This document shows, piece by piece, positions 44,361 to 59,300 of a stretch of DNA of 64,000 nt (position 1 is the first letter of the stretch; every line of letters starts with the position of its first letter). The notes beneath the pieces are model-generated. The model ran no database searches. It was not told the DNA's origin and saw only the letters and a list, made by a program, of their open reading frames with translations. The position numbers and the translations under genes were made by a program. The DNA lies in the NCBI GenBank assembly GCA_011525915.1, contig WYBM01000068.1, positions 1-64,000 on the forward strand, read 5' to 3'. This DNA is from Ardenticatenaceae bacterium (GTDB lineage Bacteria > Chloroflexota > Anaerolineae > Promineifilales > Promineifilaceae).

Positions 44361-47300
44361 ATGAAACAGTCGCTCTCTCAGCAAACGCACCCTACACCTG
44401 GAACGGGAATAAACCGTGCCCGCTATTTTCTACTACCGGTTTTGGTGGCCATCACGGCCGTAGCCGGGCTGATTCTGCTGCTGCGCGGGCCCGAAGCCTT
44501 GTTTGCCGCCATTCCCCCGGAGATGCCCATCTTGCAGACCGGCGGCATCACCCGTTATGTGCAGGCTAATGGTCTGGAAACGGGTGATTGTACCACCCAG
44601 GCCACTGCCTGCACCCTGGCCTACGCGGTCAGCCAGGCCACCACGGGTGATGAACTGCTGGTGGCTGGCGGCCTTTATACCGTGCCGGCTGGGGCAGACG
44701 AAGTGCTCTCTCTGACAAAATCCATCACCCTCACCGGCGGGTATGATGGCAGCGAGGCCATCCTGGATGCCCAGGCGCAGTTTCAGAAGCGCGTTGTGCT
44801 TATTCAAGGCAGCGTGACGCCGGTGCTCGAAGGGTTCACCATACGGAACGGGAACGCTGACTTTGGCGCCGGCATTGCTGTGCTGGCCGGGGCCAACCCT
44901 CTCATTCGTCACAACAAGATTTATGGCAATAACGCCACCCACAACGCTTCAAACCTGACGGCGGCCGGCGGCGGCGGTATCTACGTCGGCGGCGGGGCCA
45001 CCATTGCCCACAACGAGATTTACAGCAACAGCGCTACCTACAAAGGCGCGGGTATTTTCACCGATGGTGACCCTGCCATCATCCGCACGATTGCCTTTAA
45101 CCATATTTATCATAACAGTGCGCAGAATGACGGGGGCGGCCTGGCATTGGAAGGTGTGGTGGTGGTGGATGGCAACGTGGTGCATGGCAACACGGCCGTA
45201 CGCGGCGCCGGTGTCTACCTGAACAAATACGGCGGTAACATCCGCCTGCAAAACAACATGCTTTACCAGAACCGGGCCGTCCAGAGCGGTGGTGGTATTG
45301 GCACCGGCCTCTTGCTGGAGCCGGGCGCTGCCCTGGTGGCCGAAATCTGGCATAACACCATCGTCTCGAACGTAGTGACGGCCACCAACGGCACGGGCGG
45401 CGGCCTCTACTGGGGTATTGACCTGTCGCTGGACCTGAGGAACACCATTGTGGCCAGCAACACGGCCGTGACCGGCAGCGGCATTTACAGTGACGCGGCC
45501 GGGTCCACCGTCACCAGCGGCTTCAACAACCTTTACAACAATACGGCCAACATCACCCTGGTCGATCCCATTGTTGGCGCGCCGCACTTCCGCGACTGGG
45601 CCAATTTTGACCTGCGCCTGTCCCTCAACAGCACCGCCCACATCGACACCGCCGATGGTTCAGCGCCGGTGGTTACGGACTTTGAAGAGGACCCACGGCC
45701 GTGCGGCAATGGCCCCGACGTGGGCGCAGATGAATATTGCCTGGCCGACCCGGCCTACTCTTCCGTGGCTGTCGCCCCCGGAGCGGCGTTTGCCGATGGC
45801 GTCGACGTTATCACCGTCACCGTGACGGTGCGCAACAGCTCTCGGCTGCCGTTGGCCGACCGCACGGTGGATCTGCAAATTTCTAACCCCAACGTTAACG
45901 TCACCTGGGTGAATGGCAACCAGACGGGCGCCGGGGGCACCGCCACGGCCGTGCTCACCAGCACCACGCCCCTGACGGCCACCCTGCAAGCTGTGGTCAG
46001 CAGCGACGGTGTTACCCTGCCGCCAATCCCTAACATTGCTTTCCTGGCTGATGATGACTATCGTTGGCAAACCATCGCCATCACCATCAGCAACGGCCTT
46101 GATGATGCCGGGCACTCACATCTGAGTTGTTTTGAGGCTAACAACCACAACGAAATTTATTTTGGTTACTGCGACAATGGCAACCGTATCTTAAGCGGTC
46201 TCCGTTTCCCCGGCGTGACGCTGCCGGCAGGGGCCGTTCTGGCCGATGCCCGTCTGGCCTTTACCGCCAGTGATGATTACGGCAATGTCATGCCGGTTGT
46301 CCACTTTTACGGCGAAGCCAGCCCCAACTCACCGAACTTTAGCGGCCGTCTGCCCAGCCATGTGACAGCGCGAACGGCGGCGCATATCGAGTGGGCCATC
46401 ACCGGCTTTTGGGACGGTTTTCCCAGTGGCTACATTGTGCAGACGCCCTCTCTTTACCCCATTGTGGACGAAATAATACGCCTGGGTGGCTGGGTAAACG
46501 GCAACCCTATATTGCTCCTGGTAGAGCCCCTGGAGCCAACGCCGCTCAACCATCGCCGGGTGGTGGCCGAAGATTTTGGCATCTATGACCCGGCGCGGTT
46601 GGTGCTGACCGTGGCCGTGCCACGGGTGGCCGATCCGCAGCTCTCTACATTGGCCGTGACGCCCACGGTGGCCATCGCCGATGGCACGGATATTCTGACG
46701 GCCACGGCCATTATTCGCGATGACCTGGGGCCGCTGGCCAACAAAGAGGTAAACATTGCCTCTGACAACCCCCAGACCCAGATCGCTTACCCCTACGGCT
46801 CTCTGACCGATGGCGATGGCCAGGTCATCGTCCACCTGACGGCGAACGTGCCGCATACGGCCACCATCGAGGCGACCGTTCTTGATGACGGCGTCACCCT
46901 GGATCAGACCGTGGTCGTTACCTTCACCGACGTGCCTATCACCGGGCTGGCGGTACAAAATGACAGCCCCACTGACCTCAACGGGACTACCCTCTTTACG
47001 GCCACCATCAGCAGCGGCACCAACGTGGTGTATACGTGGGACTTTGCCGATGGCCTCACCGTCAGCGGCAGCAGCCCGATGACGACACACGTCTACGCCA
47101 GCACTGGCCTGTACACGGCCGTCATCACCGCCCACAACAGCGTCAGCCAGATCAGCGCCACCACGCCTGTCACCGTCTACCAGTCAGTGGCCGGTTTAAC
47201 GGCCGTCAATGACAGCCCCACCGTCTTAAATAACGCCACCACCCTGACGGCGGCGGTGACGGCTGGCAGTGACGTGGTTTATCTCTGGAACCTGGGCGAC

Positions 47301-50300
47301 GCGGTCACCACCACCCTGCCCATCACCAGCCATCTCTACCCGGCTATTGGCCAATACACGGCCGTGGTCACCGCCCGCAATGAATACAGCCAGCTCTCTG
47401 CCTCGACGCTGATCACCATTACCGATGAACCCATCGCCGGCCTGACGGCCAGCAATGACAGCCCCACGGTGCTGAACAACAGCACCGCCTTTACCGCCAG
47501 CCTCACCGGCGGCACCAACCCCACGTTCCTCTGGGACTTTGGTGACGGCCAGCACGGCAGCGGCCCCAACCCCAGCCACACCTATACCCAAACCGGCGAT
47601 TACACGGCCGTGGTCACCGCCAGCAACACCGCCAACCAGATGGTGACGCAGACGGCCGTTTACGTGCGCCACGCTGTCATTGATCCGGCACTTTCCCAGA
47701 TCGCCGTCACTGGCAGCAGCACCGCTGCTGCCGATGGTCAGGACACGGTGGCCATTTTGGTGACCGCGCTGAACGGCCAGGGCCAGCCCGTGCCTGATGC
47801 CCAGGTGACGCTGACGGCCACCGCGGCCGTAACCTTCAACCAGCCGCCGACCACCGACGCCAACGGCCGGGCCACCGGCACCGTCAGTCATGACCAGGTG
47901 GGTGTGGTCACCATCGGCGCCGTCATCGACGGCCAATCCATTGCTGCTACGGTCAATGTCACGTTTGTGGCCGCAGAACTGGCCATTGATAAAACCGGCC
48001 CGGCCGAAGCCGTGAACGGCTACCCCCTCACCTATACCCTTCACATTGCCAATCAGGGCTTGCTCACCGCCAGCAACGTCATCGTCACCGACAGCCTGCC
48101 GGCTCAGGTCAGCTACAGCGGCAGTTCCATACCGCCAACCTCGGCTGTGGGCGGGGAAATCGTCTGGACGTTTCCCACCCTGGCCCCTGGCGCCATGATC
48201 TCCCTGACCCTGACGGGTAATGTGGCCGGCGCTTTGCCCAACAACACCCCCATTACCAACGACGTTATCGTTTCCCAAACGGGTGATGAACTGAACCTGA
48301 GTGATAACCAGGACGCTCTCACCTCGAATTTTGTCCAGCCGTACCCCATTCTCACCGTCGACCCCTACCAGACGCTGCTGGTGGAACAGGGCAGCACCCA
48401 TACGCTGGTCATTGACGTGCGTAACACCGGCACCAATCCCCTGGCCAATGCCGTCATCGCCAACCCCTCCGGGCAGTTACAAAGCTGGATTGACGTCTCT
48501 CCCACCGCTTTAGGCACCATCCCGCATCTTAGCAGCGCGCCGGTGACGGTCACGGCCGTGACCAACGGCGCCATCACCCCCGGTTATTACCGCAACCTGC
48601 TCACCGCCGATGGTGACGAGGTTACCGCCAAGAACATTTACCTGACCGTGCGTGTGCACAAGCCGTTCCGTGATCTGCAAATAACCGTCATCAATGATCG
48701 CGGTTTGCCGGTGGCCAACGCCATCATCGCCTTGCAATCTAATTTCCCGGTAGTAACAGACGGGCAGACACAACCAGACGCCACCTTCTTCTGGCAGGGA
48801 ACCACCGACGAAAACGGTATCCTCACCTTCCCCGATCTGGAAAGCGACCGCACCTACCAGTACACGGTGCTGGAAGCCCCCTTCCATGAATTGGGCAGCG
48901 GCGGCAGCTTTTTTGTGCCCGAAGGCACGGCCGTGCATCAAGAGAGTATCATCCTGACGGCGCTGCCGGCGTTACAGGTGTATCCCGAAGCCGTCGTCTT
49001 TCCGGTAACGGCCGGCGATTCGGAGCAGCGCCAACTGGTGCTCTATAACCAAGGGGCCACGCCCATTACCGGCATCACCATCACCGGCCCGGCCAACATC
49101 CCCTTTGTCTTCTTGGGGCAGCCCCCGGCCAACGCCACCATCCCGCCGGGTGGTGACCTGACGCTGCTGGTGAACGCCGCGCCGCTGTTTACAGAGACGC
49201 TGGGCATTTATACCGGCCAGATCATGGTAACGGCTGATGATGGGCTGACGGCCGTGGTGCCCCTCACCCTGACCGTGCATGACGGCAACGTGCGCAACCT
49301 GCATGTGGAAGTGCTGGCCCAGGATGGCTACTACGCCTATGCCTTCCCCAACGCCACCGTCATTTTAGAGAATTTACACGGACAGGTGATCGTCAACGGT
49401 ACCTATACCGAAACTTTTAACCAGACGCTGGTGGAGCAGACCGACATCGACGGCAACGTCTGGTTTAATGACCTCATTCCCGGCCCTTACCGCCTGACGG
49501 TGCAGAAAGGCGGCACGACCCTGGCCACCAAAGAGGTGGAGGTCATCGGCGGTACAGGTGACCAGTTGGAGATCATTTACGTGGAAGATCAGGGTCTCAT
49601 TACCACCTTCTCTGTGCAAGAAGGCACCATTCCCGATTTTTATACCACCATTATGACTATGACCTTCATCCCGCATGCCCGGCCGCGGGTCACCCTGACG
49701 CCGCGCCATGTGAACTTGTGTGGTGCGGGCACAGAAGGCATCACAGAAACGCTGACCATTCACAACTTCTACAACGTGGAGTTCAGCAACGTACAGGTAA
49801 ATTTAGAGACGTATGGCAACGTACGCGCTCGCCTCTCTCTGGCCGATGGTTCCAACTCTGTTTCCTATGAACCGGGCCAGCCTTTGCCAGGGCCGTTGAC
49901 CCTGGGCACGATCCCGCGCAACTCGCATGCCATCACACTGCAGCTGAACGCGCAATTGCTTGATCCCGTTTGTGAAGAACGCAGCCAGGGCGGTGTCCAC
50001 TTGCAGGCCACCGGTGATTGGGTGCACAGTCCGCCGCAAGCGTGGTATGGGTTTGTGCCGGGCCAGACGCCGGGTATGCTCCAGCCGACGGGCACGCCTT
50101 TTGACATCCCGCTGGGCTTGCGCAATGAGGGCTACCCGGCCGAAGCCAATATGAATGGTACCCCGCCGGATCTGGTAGACATCACCCTGACACCGCCGCA
50201 AAACCTTGACTGGATGGGCATTGATACCACCCACATCCCATCGCTGACGGTGGGCAGCGTCTATACCTTCAACCTGGTGGTAACGCCTACCCAATGGCTG

Positions 50301-53300
50301 CCACCGGGCACGTACTTTGACCATATCCTGCTGCAAGCCACCAACGGCATTACCGCCCTCATCGGTATTGAAGCAGAGATGACCCCCCAGGGCATGAGCG
50401 TGGAGACAAACCTGATCACGCCGCTGTATGCCAGCGCCGGCAGCGGTGGGCAGGCGGGCAGTGGGGTGCCTTTTGGCCTGCCGTTGGCCCACGGCCGTAG
50501 CCCCGGCCTGGCCAATATGACCAGCTACCTGCCGCCCGAACAGGCGGTTGGTGGTGGTGACTTGTTGGAACTGGTGTGGCAGTCACTGGCCGATTTGTAC
50601 AACGAAGACCCCACCATTACCCTGTTAGACGAGAATTGGGAACTCAACGTTGGCTGTTTCTGCGGTATGACCGTGACCTGGCATCTTATTGGCGGTGGGC
50701 TTGTCTATGTCGTTGGTGGGGGCGGCGGCGCCTCTTGGGTGCCACGGCCGCACGGTGACTTCAAAGAAAACGTTGTCATCCTGCGCCTGGAACAACGCTT
50801 CTCCTTTGAGCGCGAAGCCTTTTTTGCCCAATTGGACCTGACCAATGCCTCTTTCTTCACCCTGACCGACTTTACGGTGGACCTCTTCATCAGCCACATC
50901 GATCCCAACGGGCAGTTACAGCAGGTCATTCAGCGCCTGCCGGGCCAGGTGTTGACGCCGACCACCCCCTTTATACCCAACTTCCCTCTGACCAGTACGC
51001 TCATCTCGACGCAAACACTGCAATCCCAGATGCCCGGTTACTGGACGGAAATCCCGCCGGTCAACTTTGTCGTCATTCCCGAAGAAGTGAACGTGCCTGA
51101 CCTGCCACCGCGCCCCTTGATCTCGCCCACGAACCCGTTTATCGGTTCGCATACCGTTAATTGGACCATTGTGCCCGATGCCTTTGGCCTGGAAGAAAAC
51201 GAGCAAAAAGAATTTTTTATCCAGGCGGTTATCAACTACAAGAAAAACGGCATCGATCAGCCAACCATTGTCACGACAGATGAATCTATCTGGGTCAATC
51301 CGCAGCCACGGCTGATGCTGGATTACTTTGTGCCCAATTTTGTCCTGGGCGGGCAGACCTTTGATTGGGTGGTTGTTGTCACCAACCTGGGTTATGGCGC
51401 CGCCCGCAACTTCCGCATTGAAACGCCGCAGCCGGAAATCATCCAGCAAAGCGAACTGTATCCCACCACCTTTACGCTGGTGGGGGAACCAGTCATCGAG
51501 TATGGTGACCTGGGACCGGGTGACCAGTTTATTGACGCCTGGCGCATTATTCCCAGCCGCTGGGGATCCTTTGTGGACTGGGAAGCCACCTGTGTTCACG
51601 AAAACTATATGGGGGTTGAGCTGCCGCCGCTGATGAGCTGCGTGCCCAATATCCATGTCATTAATACCGCGCCCCCCGCGCCCGAGTCCCAACAGTGGGG
51701 CAAGGATAATTCCTGCCTGGTAGGCAGCTACCAGGGTTTTGACAGTGACCCGGTCAATACCTTCTCTGGCAACTTTACCTACAGCGATATGGATGTCAAC
51801 ATCCCCTCCTGGGGGCCGCCGCTGGCATTTGAGCGCAGCTACAACTCGCGGGAGACGGAAGATGGCCCTCTGGGTCCCGGCTGGACGCACAACTACAACA
51901 TGTGGATCGAGCGCAATACCTGGCTGCCCCTGGGCGGCAACCAGAATGATGCCCTGGACATCATGAAAGTGCGGCTGCCGCATGGCTCCTGGGCTTACTT
52001 TGAAATTGATGATACCGGGCCCATTACGGCGTTTGTGCCCTTCCCTGGTGTGCGGGCAGACCTGGTCTTTGACAATGCGGCCGGGGAATACCGCCTGACA
52101 CGGCCGAATGACCAGACGGTGTATACCTTTAACCTTACCCAGACGTTAAAGTCTATTGAAGATGCCAACGGCAACCGCCTCACCTTCACCTACGTTGACC
52201 AGGACCTGGGCGGTGGGCAGCACAACTATTACCTGAAAGACGCCACCGACCCCGCCGGCCGCCAGCTTGTTTTTACCTATACCCCGGAATGGCACCTGGA
52301 AACGATGACGGATCCATTGGGCCGCGCTTACAGCTACAGCTACATCAACGGCTACCTGACGGCCGTCACCGACTTCCGCAGCCAGACCACCCAATACACC
52401 TACACCTCGCCCGATGGCGCCTTCCCCGACCTGCTGGGCACCATTGTAGACGCCAACAATCACACCGAGGTGACCAACCATTACAACGATTTGCGCCAGG
52501 TAGAGTGGCAGGAAGATGCCCTGGGTAACCGCACCACCTTCACCTACCTGGTGAATACGTTTGCCAACACCCGCATCACGGCCATGCTAGACCCGCACGG
52601 CAATCTGACCACCGATGTCTATGATGGTGACGGCCGTCTCATTGAACGCTATGACACCGACGGCTTCTATGAATCTTACCAGTACAACGATGACAACAAC
52701 ATGACCAGCCTGGTAGACAAAAACGGTCACACCACCACCTATGAATGGAACGACTGTGGCTGTGACATCACCCGCATCATAGACCCCATGCTTAACGAAA
52801 CGGTGATGACCTACAACGCCAACAACCAGGTCACCAGCATTGAGGATGAACGTGATGCCGTTACCAGCATCGAATACGATGCCTTCAATAACCCCATTAC
52901 CACCACTACCCCCGCCGGGCAGGTTATCCGTGTTTATGGTTCACACGGTGAACTGCTGGCGGAAACCAACGAAAACGGCATTATCACCACGTATGGATAT
53001 GACATTTACGGTAATACCACGGTCATTACCGATCCGTTGGGCAACGCTACCCTTATGGCGTATGATCTGGCCGGCCGTCTGCTGGCCAGCACCGACGCCC
53101 TGACGCACACCACCACCTATACCTACGATGCTGGTGATAACCTGCTGGCACTGCACGCGCCGCTGGGCGTCTCTACCTTCTTCGGCTATGACAACGTGGG
53201 CAACCTGCGCACTACCACCGACGCCGAAGGGCGGGTGACCACCTACACCTACAACGCCCGCAACGAGCAAATTCGTATCACCAACGCCCTCAGCGGCACA

Positions 53301-56300
53301 CAGCTTTTTGCCTACGACGACGTGGGCAATATGACGGCCGCGACCGATGAAAACGGCCGTACCACCACCTATGGGTACGATGGCTTGAACCGGGTGGTGA
53401 CCATCACCAATGCCCTCGGCGGTGTTACCAGCTACAGCTATGATCCGGTGGGCAATCGGCTGACGGAAAGAGACCCCAATGGCAACCTCACCCGTTACAT
53501 TTATGACGACAATGACCGGCGCACCCATACCATCTTCCCTGATGGCACGTCTATGCATGCCACCTATGATGAGGCTGACAATATGCTCACCCTCACGGAC
53601 GCCGAAGGGCGTACCGTCACCTACACCTATGATGCCCTGGGGCGCACGGAAACCAAAACAGACCCGACGTATCTAGGCACCAACAGCGGCACCACCATCT
53701 TTACGTATGATGCCGTGGGGAACCAGACGCACGTCACCGACCCGGAAGGCCGTGTGACCGCTTACGCCTATGATGCGCTCAACCGCCTGGTGACAGTGAC
53801 CAATCCGCTCTCGGGCACGACCATTATTGGCTATGATGCTGTGGGTAACCGCCTGAGCCTGACCGACGCCAACGGCCGTATGGCTACCTTTGCCTATGAC
53901 GCCCTCAACCGACTGGTGCAGATCACCGATCCCCTCACCGGCACCACCACCTTTGCCTATGACAAGGTGGGCAACCAGATTCGTATCATGGACCCGCTGC
54001 GGCGGCTGACACAGACCGCCTATGATGCCCTGAACCGGCCGATCACCATCACCAATGCCCTCAGTGGCACCATCATTTACACCTATGACGCCGCCGGCAA
54101 CGTCCTCAGTGAAACAGATGAGGAAGATCGCACCACCACCTTTGCCTATGATGCCCTGCACCGCACCACTTTCATTACCGATACGCTGGAGGGGGTCACG
54201 GCCCTGGCCTATGACGCCAACGGCAATCTGCTCAGCCAGACAGACCCGGAAAACCGCACCACCGTCTACGTTTATGATGAGCACAACCAGCTCATCCGGC
54301 TCACCGATCCCTTAACCGGCACCACGCAGTATGAGTATGATGACGTGGGTAACCTGGTGCGCCTGATTGACGCCAACGGCCAGACCACCACCTATCGTTA
54401 CGATGGACTCGACCGGATCATTGAAGTCACCGACGCGCTGACCCACACCACCACCTACGCCTACGACAAGGTGGGCAACTTGCTTAGTCTGACCGACGCC
54501 CAGAATAACGTCACCACCTCTGCCTATGACGCGTTGAACCGGGTTGTGACCATGACCCAATACCTGGGCGTCCAGGCCATTCAGACGGTTTATGACTATG
54601 ATGCCGTGGGCAATGTGCTGACTGTCACCGATCCGGAAACGCGGGTGACGACGTTTATCTATGATGCGTTGGACCGGCTGGTGCAGGTGACAGACCCGCT
54701 CTCCCACACCATACATTACCACTACGATGCCGTGGGCAACCAGATTCAGATCACCGATGCCAAAGATCGGCCCACTACCTTTGCTTATGATGCCTTGAAC
54801 CGGCTGGTGACCATGACCAACACCATTTCCGGAACGACGGTCTTCACCTACAGTGCCGCCAGCAACCTGGTGAGCACCCAAAACCCGCTGGCCCAGGTGA
54901 CGCAGTACCATTACGACGCCTTAAACCGCCTGCAGCAGGTCATTGACCCGGCCAGCCAGGTTATTAGCTATACCTATGATGCTGTAGGTAATGTGCGCTT
55001 CTTTACAGATGCCGCCGGCCGTGTCACCGAGTTCCATTATGATGACCTGAACCGGCTGGCGACGGTGATCGATCCCCTACAGGGGGTGACCAGCTACGGG
55101 TATGATGCTGTCGGCAACCAGACACGGATGACCAATGCTGAAAACCAGACCATTCGTTACACCTATGACCCGGTCAACCGGCTGGTGACGGTCACAGATC
55201 CACTGACCCACACCACTCAATTCATTTATGATGCGGTGGGTAACCAGATTAACCTGATCGATCCCCTCTCCCGCACCATCACTTACACTTATGACAGCCT
55301 GTACCGGCTGGAAATGGCGCAGGACGCGGACGGCAGCCCCACAGTCTATGGCTATGATCTAGTGGGCAACCAGACCAGCATCACCGACGCCGAAAGCCGG
55401 CAGACGGCGATTGGCTATGACGCCCTCAACCGGCCGATCACCATCAGCGACGCCCTGACCGGCACCACCTTCCTCATCTATGATGAAACAGGCAACCTGC
55501 GGCATGAGATTGACGCCGAAGGGCGTGTGTACACATATACCTATGACTTGCTAGACCGGCTGACCACAGTGACCGACCCGCTGGGGCACGCTACTACTTA
55601 CCGCTATGACGATCTGGGCAATCTGCTCAGCGTCACCGACGCCCTCTCGCGGACCACCACCTACGGCTACGATGCACTCAATCGGCTGATGACCATTACC
55701 AACCCCCTGACGGGGACAACGGTGTTGAGTTATGACCCGGTGGGCAACTTGCTGTGCCAGACAGACCCGCTGCAAAACGCCACCTGTTACCAGTATGATG
55801 CCCTTGACCGCGTCATTGCCGAGACAAACGCGCTGACCTATACCACCGTCTATACCTATGACGCCATCGGCAATCTGCAAGCGGTGATGGACGCCAATAA
55901 CCATACGGTACAGTTGACGTATGACCCACTGAACCGCCTGCGCACCGTCACCGATCCCTTGCAGCGAGAGACCACCTACCAGTATGACGCGGTGGGGAAC
56001 AACACCTTTATCCTGGACCCCCTGCAGCGGGTGACGCAGTTTGAATATGACAACCGCAACCTGCTGGTGCGGGTGACCGATCCGCTGTCGCGGACGACCA
56101 GCTACGCGTATGACCGTGTCGGCAACCAGACAAGCATGACGGACGCTGCGGGCGTCACCACCCGTTACGTCTACGATCCGCTCAACCGGCTGTCTCAGGT
56201 GATTGAAAATTACCGGCCCGGCAACCCGGCAGACGTGGAAACCAACGTAACGACGCAGTTTGGTTACGATGGTGTGGGCAACCTGACTCGTGTCATCAAC

Positions 56301-59300
56301 CCGCTGCAGCAAGACTTTACCTTTGCGTATGACCCGTTAAACCGGCTGCAGACCAGCCGTGATCCGTTGGGCAACACGGCCGTCTATACCTATGACCCTG
56401 TGGGTAATCTGCAGCAGGTATTCGACCCCAACAGCCAGACCACAGCCTATACCTATGATGCCCTTAACCGGCTCACGGCCGTAACCCGGCCAGATGAGGT
56501 GGTGCGTTATGGCTATGACGCTGTGGGCAACCGGCGCATCATGACCGACACAACCGGGGTCACCACCTATGATTATGACGCCCTCTACCGGCTCACGGCC
56601 GTGAGCGATCCCTTTAACCAGACGGTGGGTTATGACTATGACCCGGTGGGTAACCGCACTCGCCTGGTGTACCCCGGCGGCGATGACGTGGATTACGTCT
56701 ATGACGCTGCCAACCGCCTGCGCCTGGTGACGGATTGGGCTGACGGTGTAACCCAGTACGATTATGACGAGGTGGGCCGCCTGGCGGCGATGGTGCTGCC
56801 CAACGGCATCACCAGCACTTACCAGTATGACGTCGGTGACCAGGTGATCGATATCCAGCACCTGCACCCGGTGACGGGCGTGCTGGCCAGCTACAGCTAC
56901 GGCTATGACCTGGTAGGCAACCGCACCCAGGCCATCGAAATGGTAAGCACGCCAGACCTGACAGCGCCGACGGCCGTCTTCACAGCCACACCCCGCCTGG
57001 GCGTGGCCCCGCTGGATGTTACCTTTACCAACGCTTCGGTTGATGCTGACGAATTCACCTGGGACTTTGGTGATGGCACGCTGTTGACGACCACCCAACA
57101 AACACCGTTAACCCATACCTATACGGCCAACGGCGTCTACACCGTTACCCTGACGGCGCGGAATGAACAGTTTACGCACGTGTTGATGCGCACCAGCTAC
57201 ATCCTGGTGGTGCCGGCCGATGCTTTTGTGGAGATCGACGGTCTGGCGGTGATGGAGGCGGAAAACGCCCATGTCCACACACCGCGCAGCAGCCAGGCAT
57301 GGCTGACGGCCACCACCTTCAGCGGCTACGTGGGCGCGGCTTACCAGCAGGTGCTGCCAGACGTAGGTGCCCTGTACCTGACGGGCACTGTCACCACCGC
57401 CAGCCCCGAATTACAGTATCAGGTGACGTTTGCCAACCCCGGCCTCTACCGGGTGTGGGTGCGCGGTGCGGCCGTAGACCCGGCTGGCGACTCCTTGCAC
57501 ATTGGCTTAAACGGGGTGGTGGGTGGCACGGCCGTAGACCTGACTGGCTTCCGCTTCAACGAATGGACCTGGTCGGCACAAACGGCCGTGGGCCTGGCCT
57601 CTGTGACTATCCCTGAACCGGGGGTGTACACCATCACCGTGTGGGCGCGTGAAGATGGCCTTCGCGTAGACCGCCTGCTGCTCACATCAGATATGGGCTT
57701 CACCCCTACGGGCGCCGGCCCGGCGGAAAGCCCACGCGCCGGTGATGTCCAGGCTTCCTTGCTGCCACATCTGCGTTCAACGGTGGCTAACGAACTGACC
57801 ATCAACCGCGACTATGTGCGGGCGCTGCGGCAGCAGCAGGCCTGGGCCGAATTCTGGGCCAATGTTCTGGCCAACCCGGGCAGCCTGGCATTGGCCCCGT
57901 TGGCCTTCATCTCGCCCCTGGCCTACAACCAGCGGCGGCGCAGCAAGATGCAGCGTGTGACCAGCGTGTTGATGGTGCTGGCGGTGGTCGCCTTGGGGGT
58001 GGGCCTGGCTTCAGCCGGCGGGCTGGGGGCCGTAAGCAGTGGTCAGTATTCGGTGTTCAGTAGTCCGTTAATGGATGTCGAATGGCGTGAGTCAGAATAC
58101 GCGCTGCAAACCAGCACCAGCACCACCATTGATTACACCTACGATGACCTCTACCGGCTCACCGACGCCGTGTATGATACGGGCCAATCGTTTGGCTATA
58201 GCTATGATGCCGCTGGTAATCGCCTGGCTTACAGCCTGAATGGCAGCCCGGTGATGACCTATACCTATGATGTGGCCAACCGGCTGGTGCAGACCCACGA
58301 TCTGGTGGCCAGTGCGGTCACCAACTTCAGCTACGATAACAACGGCAATCTGCTAGATGACGGCGCGTACAGCTACACCTATGACAGCGCCAACCGGCTG
58401 ACCGGCCTGGCAGACGGCGTCTCTGTCATGAGCTACGTGTACAACGGTGACGGTGTGCGTGTGGCCCAGATGGTAGACGGCCTGCGCACCGACTACGTGC
58501 AGGATATCGCCACGCCGCTGCCGCAGGTGCTCACCGCGCGGCAGGGGGGCACTGTGTCCCAATACTTGCAGGGGCTGGGGCTGATTGGGGAAGCGCGGGC
58601 CGGCAGCGGCGGCGGGGCCAGCCCACCTGCCTGGCAGTTCCACCTGCCAGACGCCATCGGTTCGGTGCGGCAGGTAGCCGACGCCCAAGGGGCCGTCACC
58701 CTGGCCCGCAACTACGACCCGTTTGGTGGCCTGTTGGCCAGCGATGGGCCGGCCAGCAGTGCCTACGGCTTTGCCGGGGAAGAGCAAGACCCGACGACCG
58801 AACATCTGTATCTGCGGGCGCGCACGTATAACCCGGCCAACGGCCGTTTCTTGCAGCAAGACAGCGTGTTGGGCCAGACCAACCAGCCGCGCAGCCTGCA
58901 CCGCTACACCTACGCCTTCAACAACCCGGTCAACTACACCGACCCCAGCGGCCACATGCCGCCCACCGGCGGTGGCACGCCCCCGGCTAACAGTGGTGGC
59001 GGCAGCGGCGGTGGTTCCCAGGGTGGCAATCCGTCACATACGCCGGGCAACAACCCTGGCCGTTCGGCCAACAATGGCAAACCCAATACCTATAGTGACC
59101 CGCACGCGAAAAAACAAAGCCAGGGCTTCTTACCTCAGCTCTGCGGCTTCCTTACAGACCTGGGTGAAACGATCATTGATGTGGCCGATCACCTTGACCG
59201 TGCCAACCAGAACCTGAAGGACTTTGTGCACGATGTGGCGGAGTTCGCCAAGAACCCGACGGATCCCAGTCACCTGGCGAATGCCTATCAGGATTTGCGC

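Noticed and set aside
52941-56312. Long antisense frames in the YD block (up to about 255 codons)
   Set aside because: They mirror the codon pattern of the repeated plus-strand gene and lack ribosome sites.
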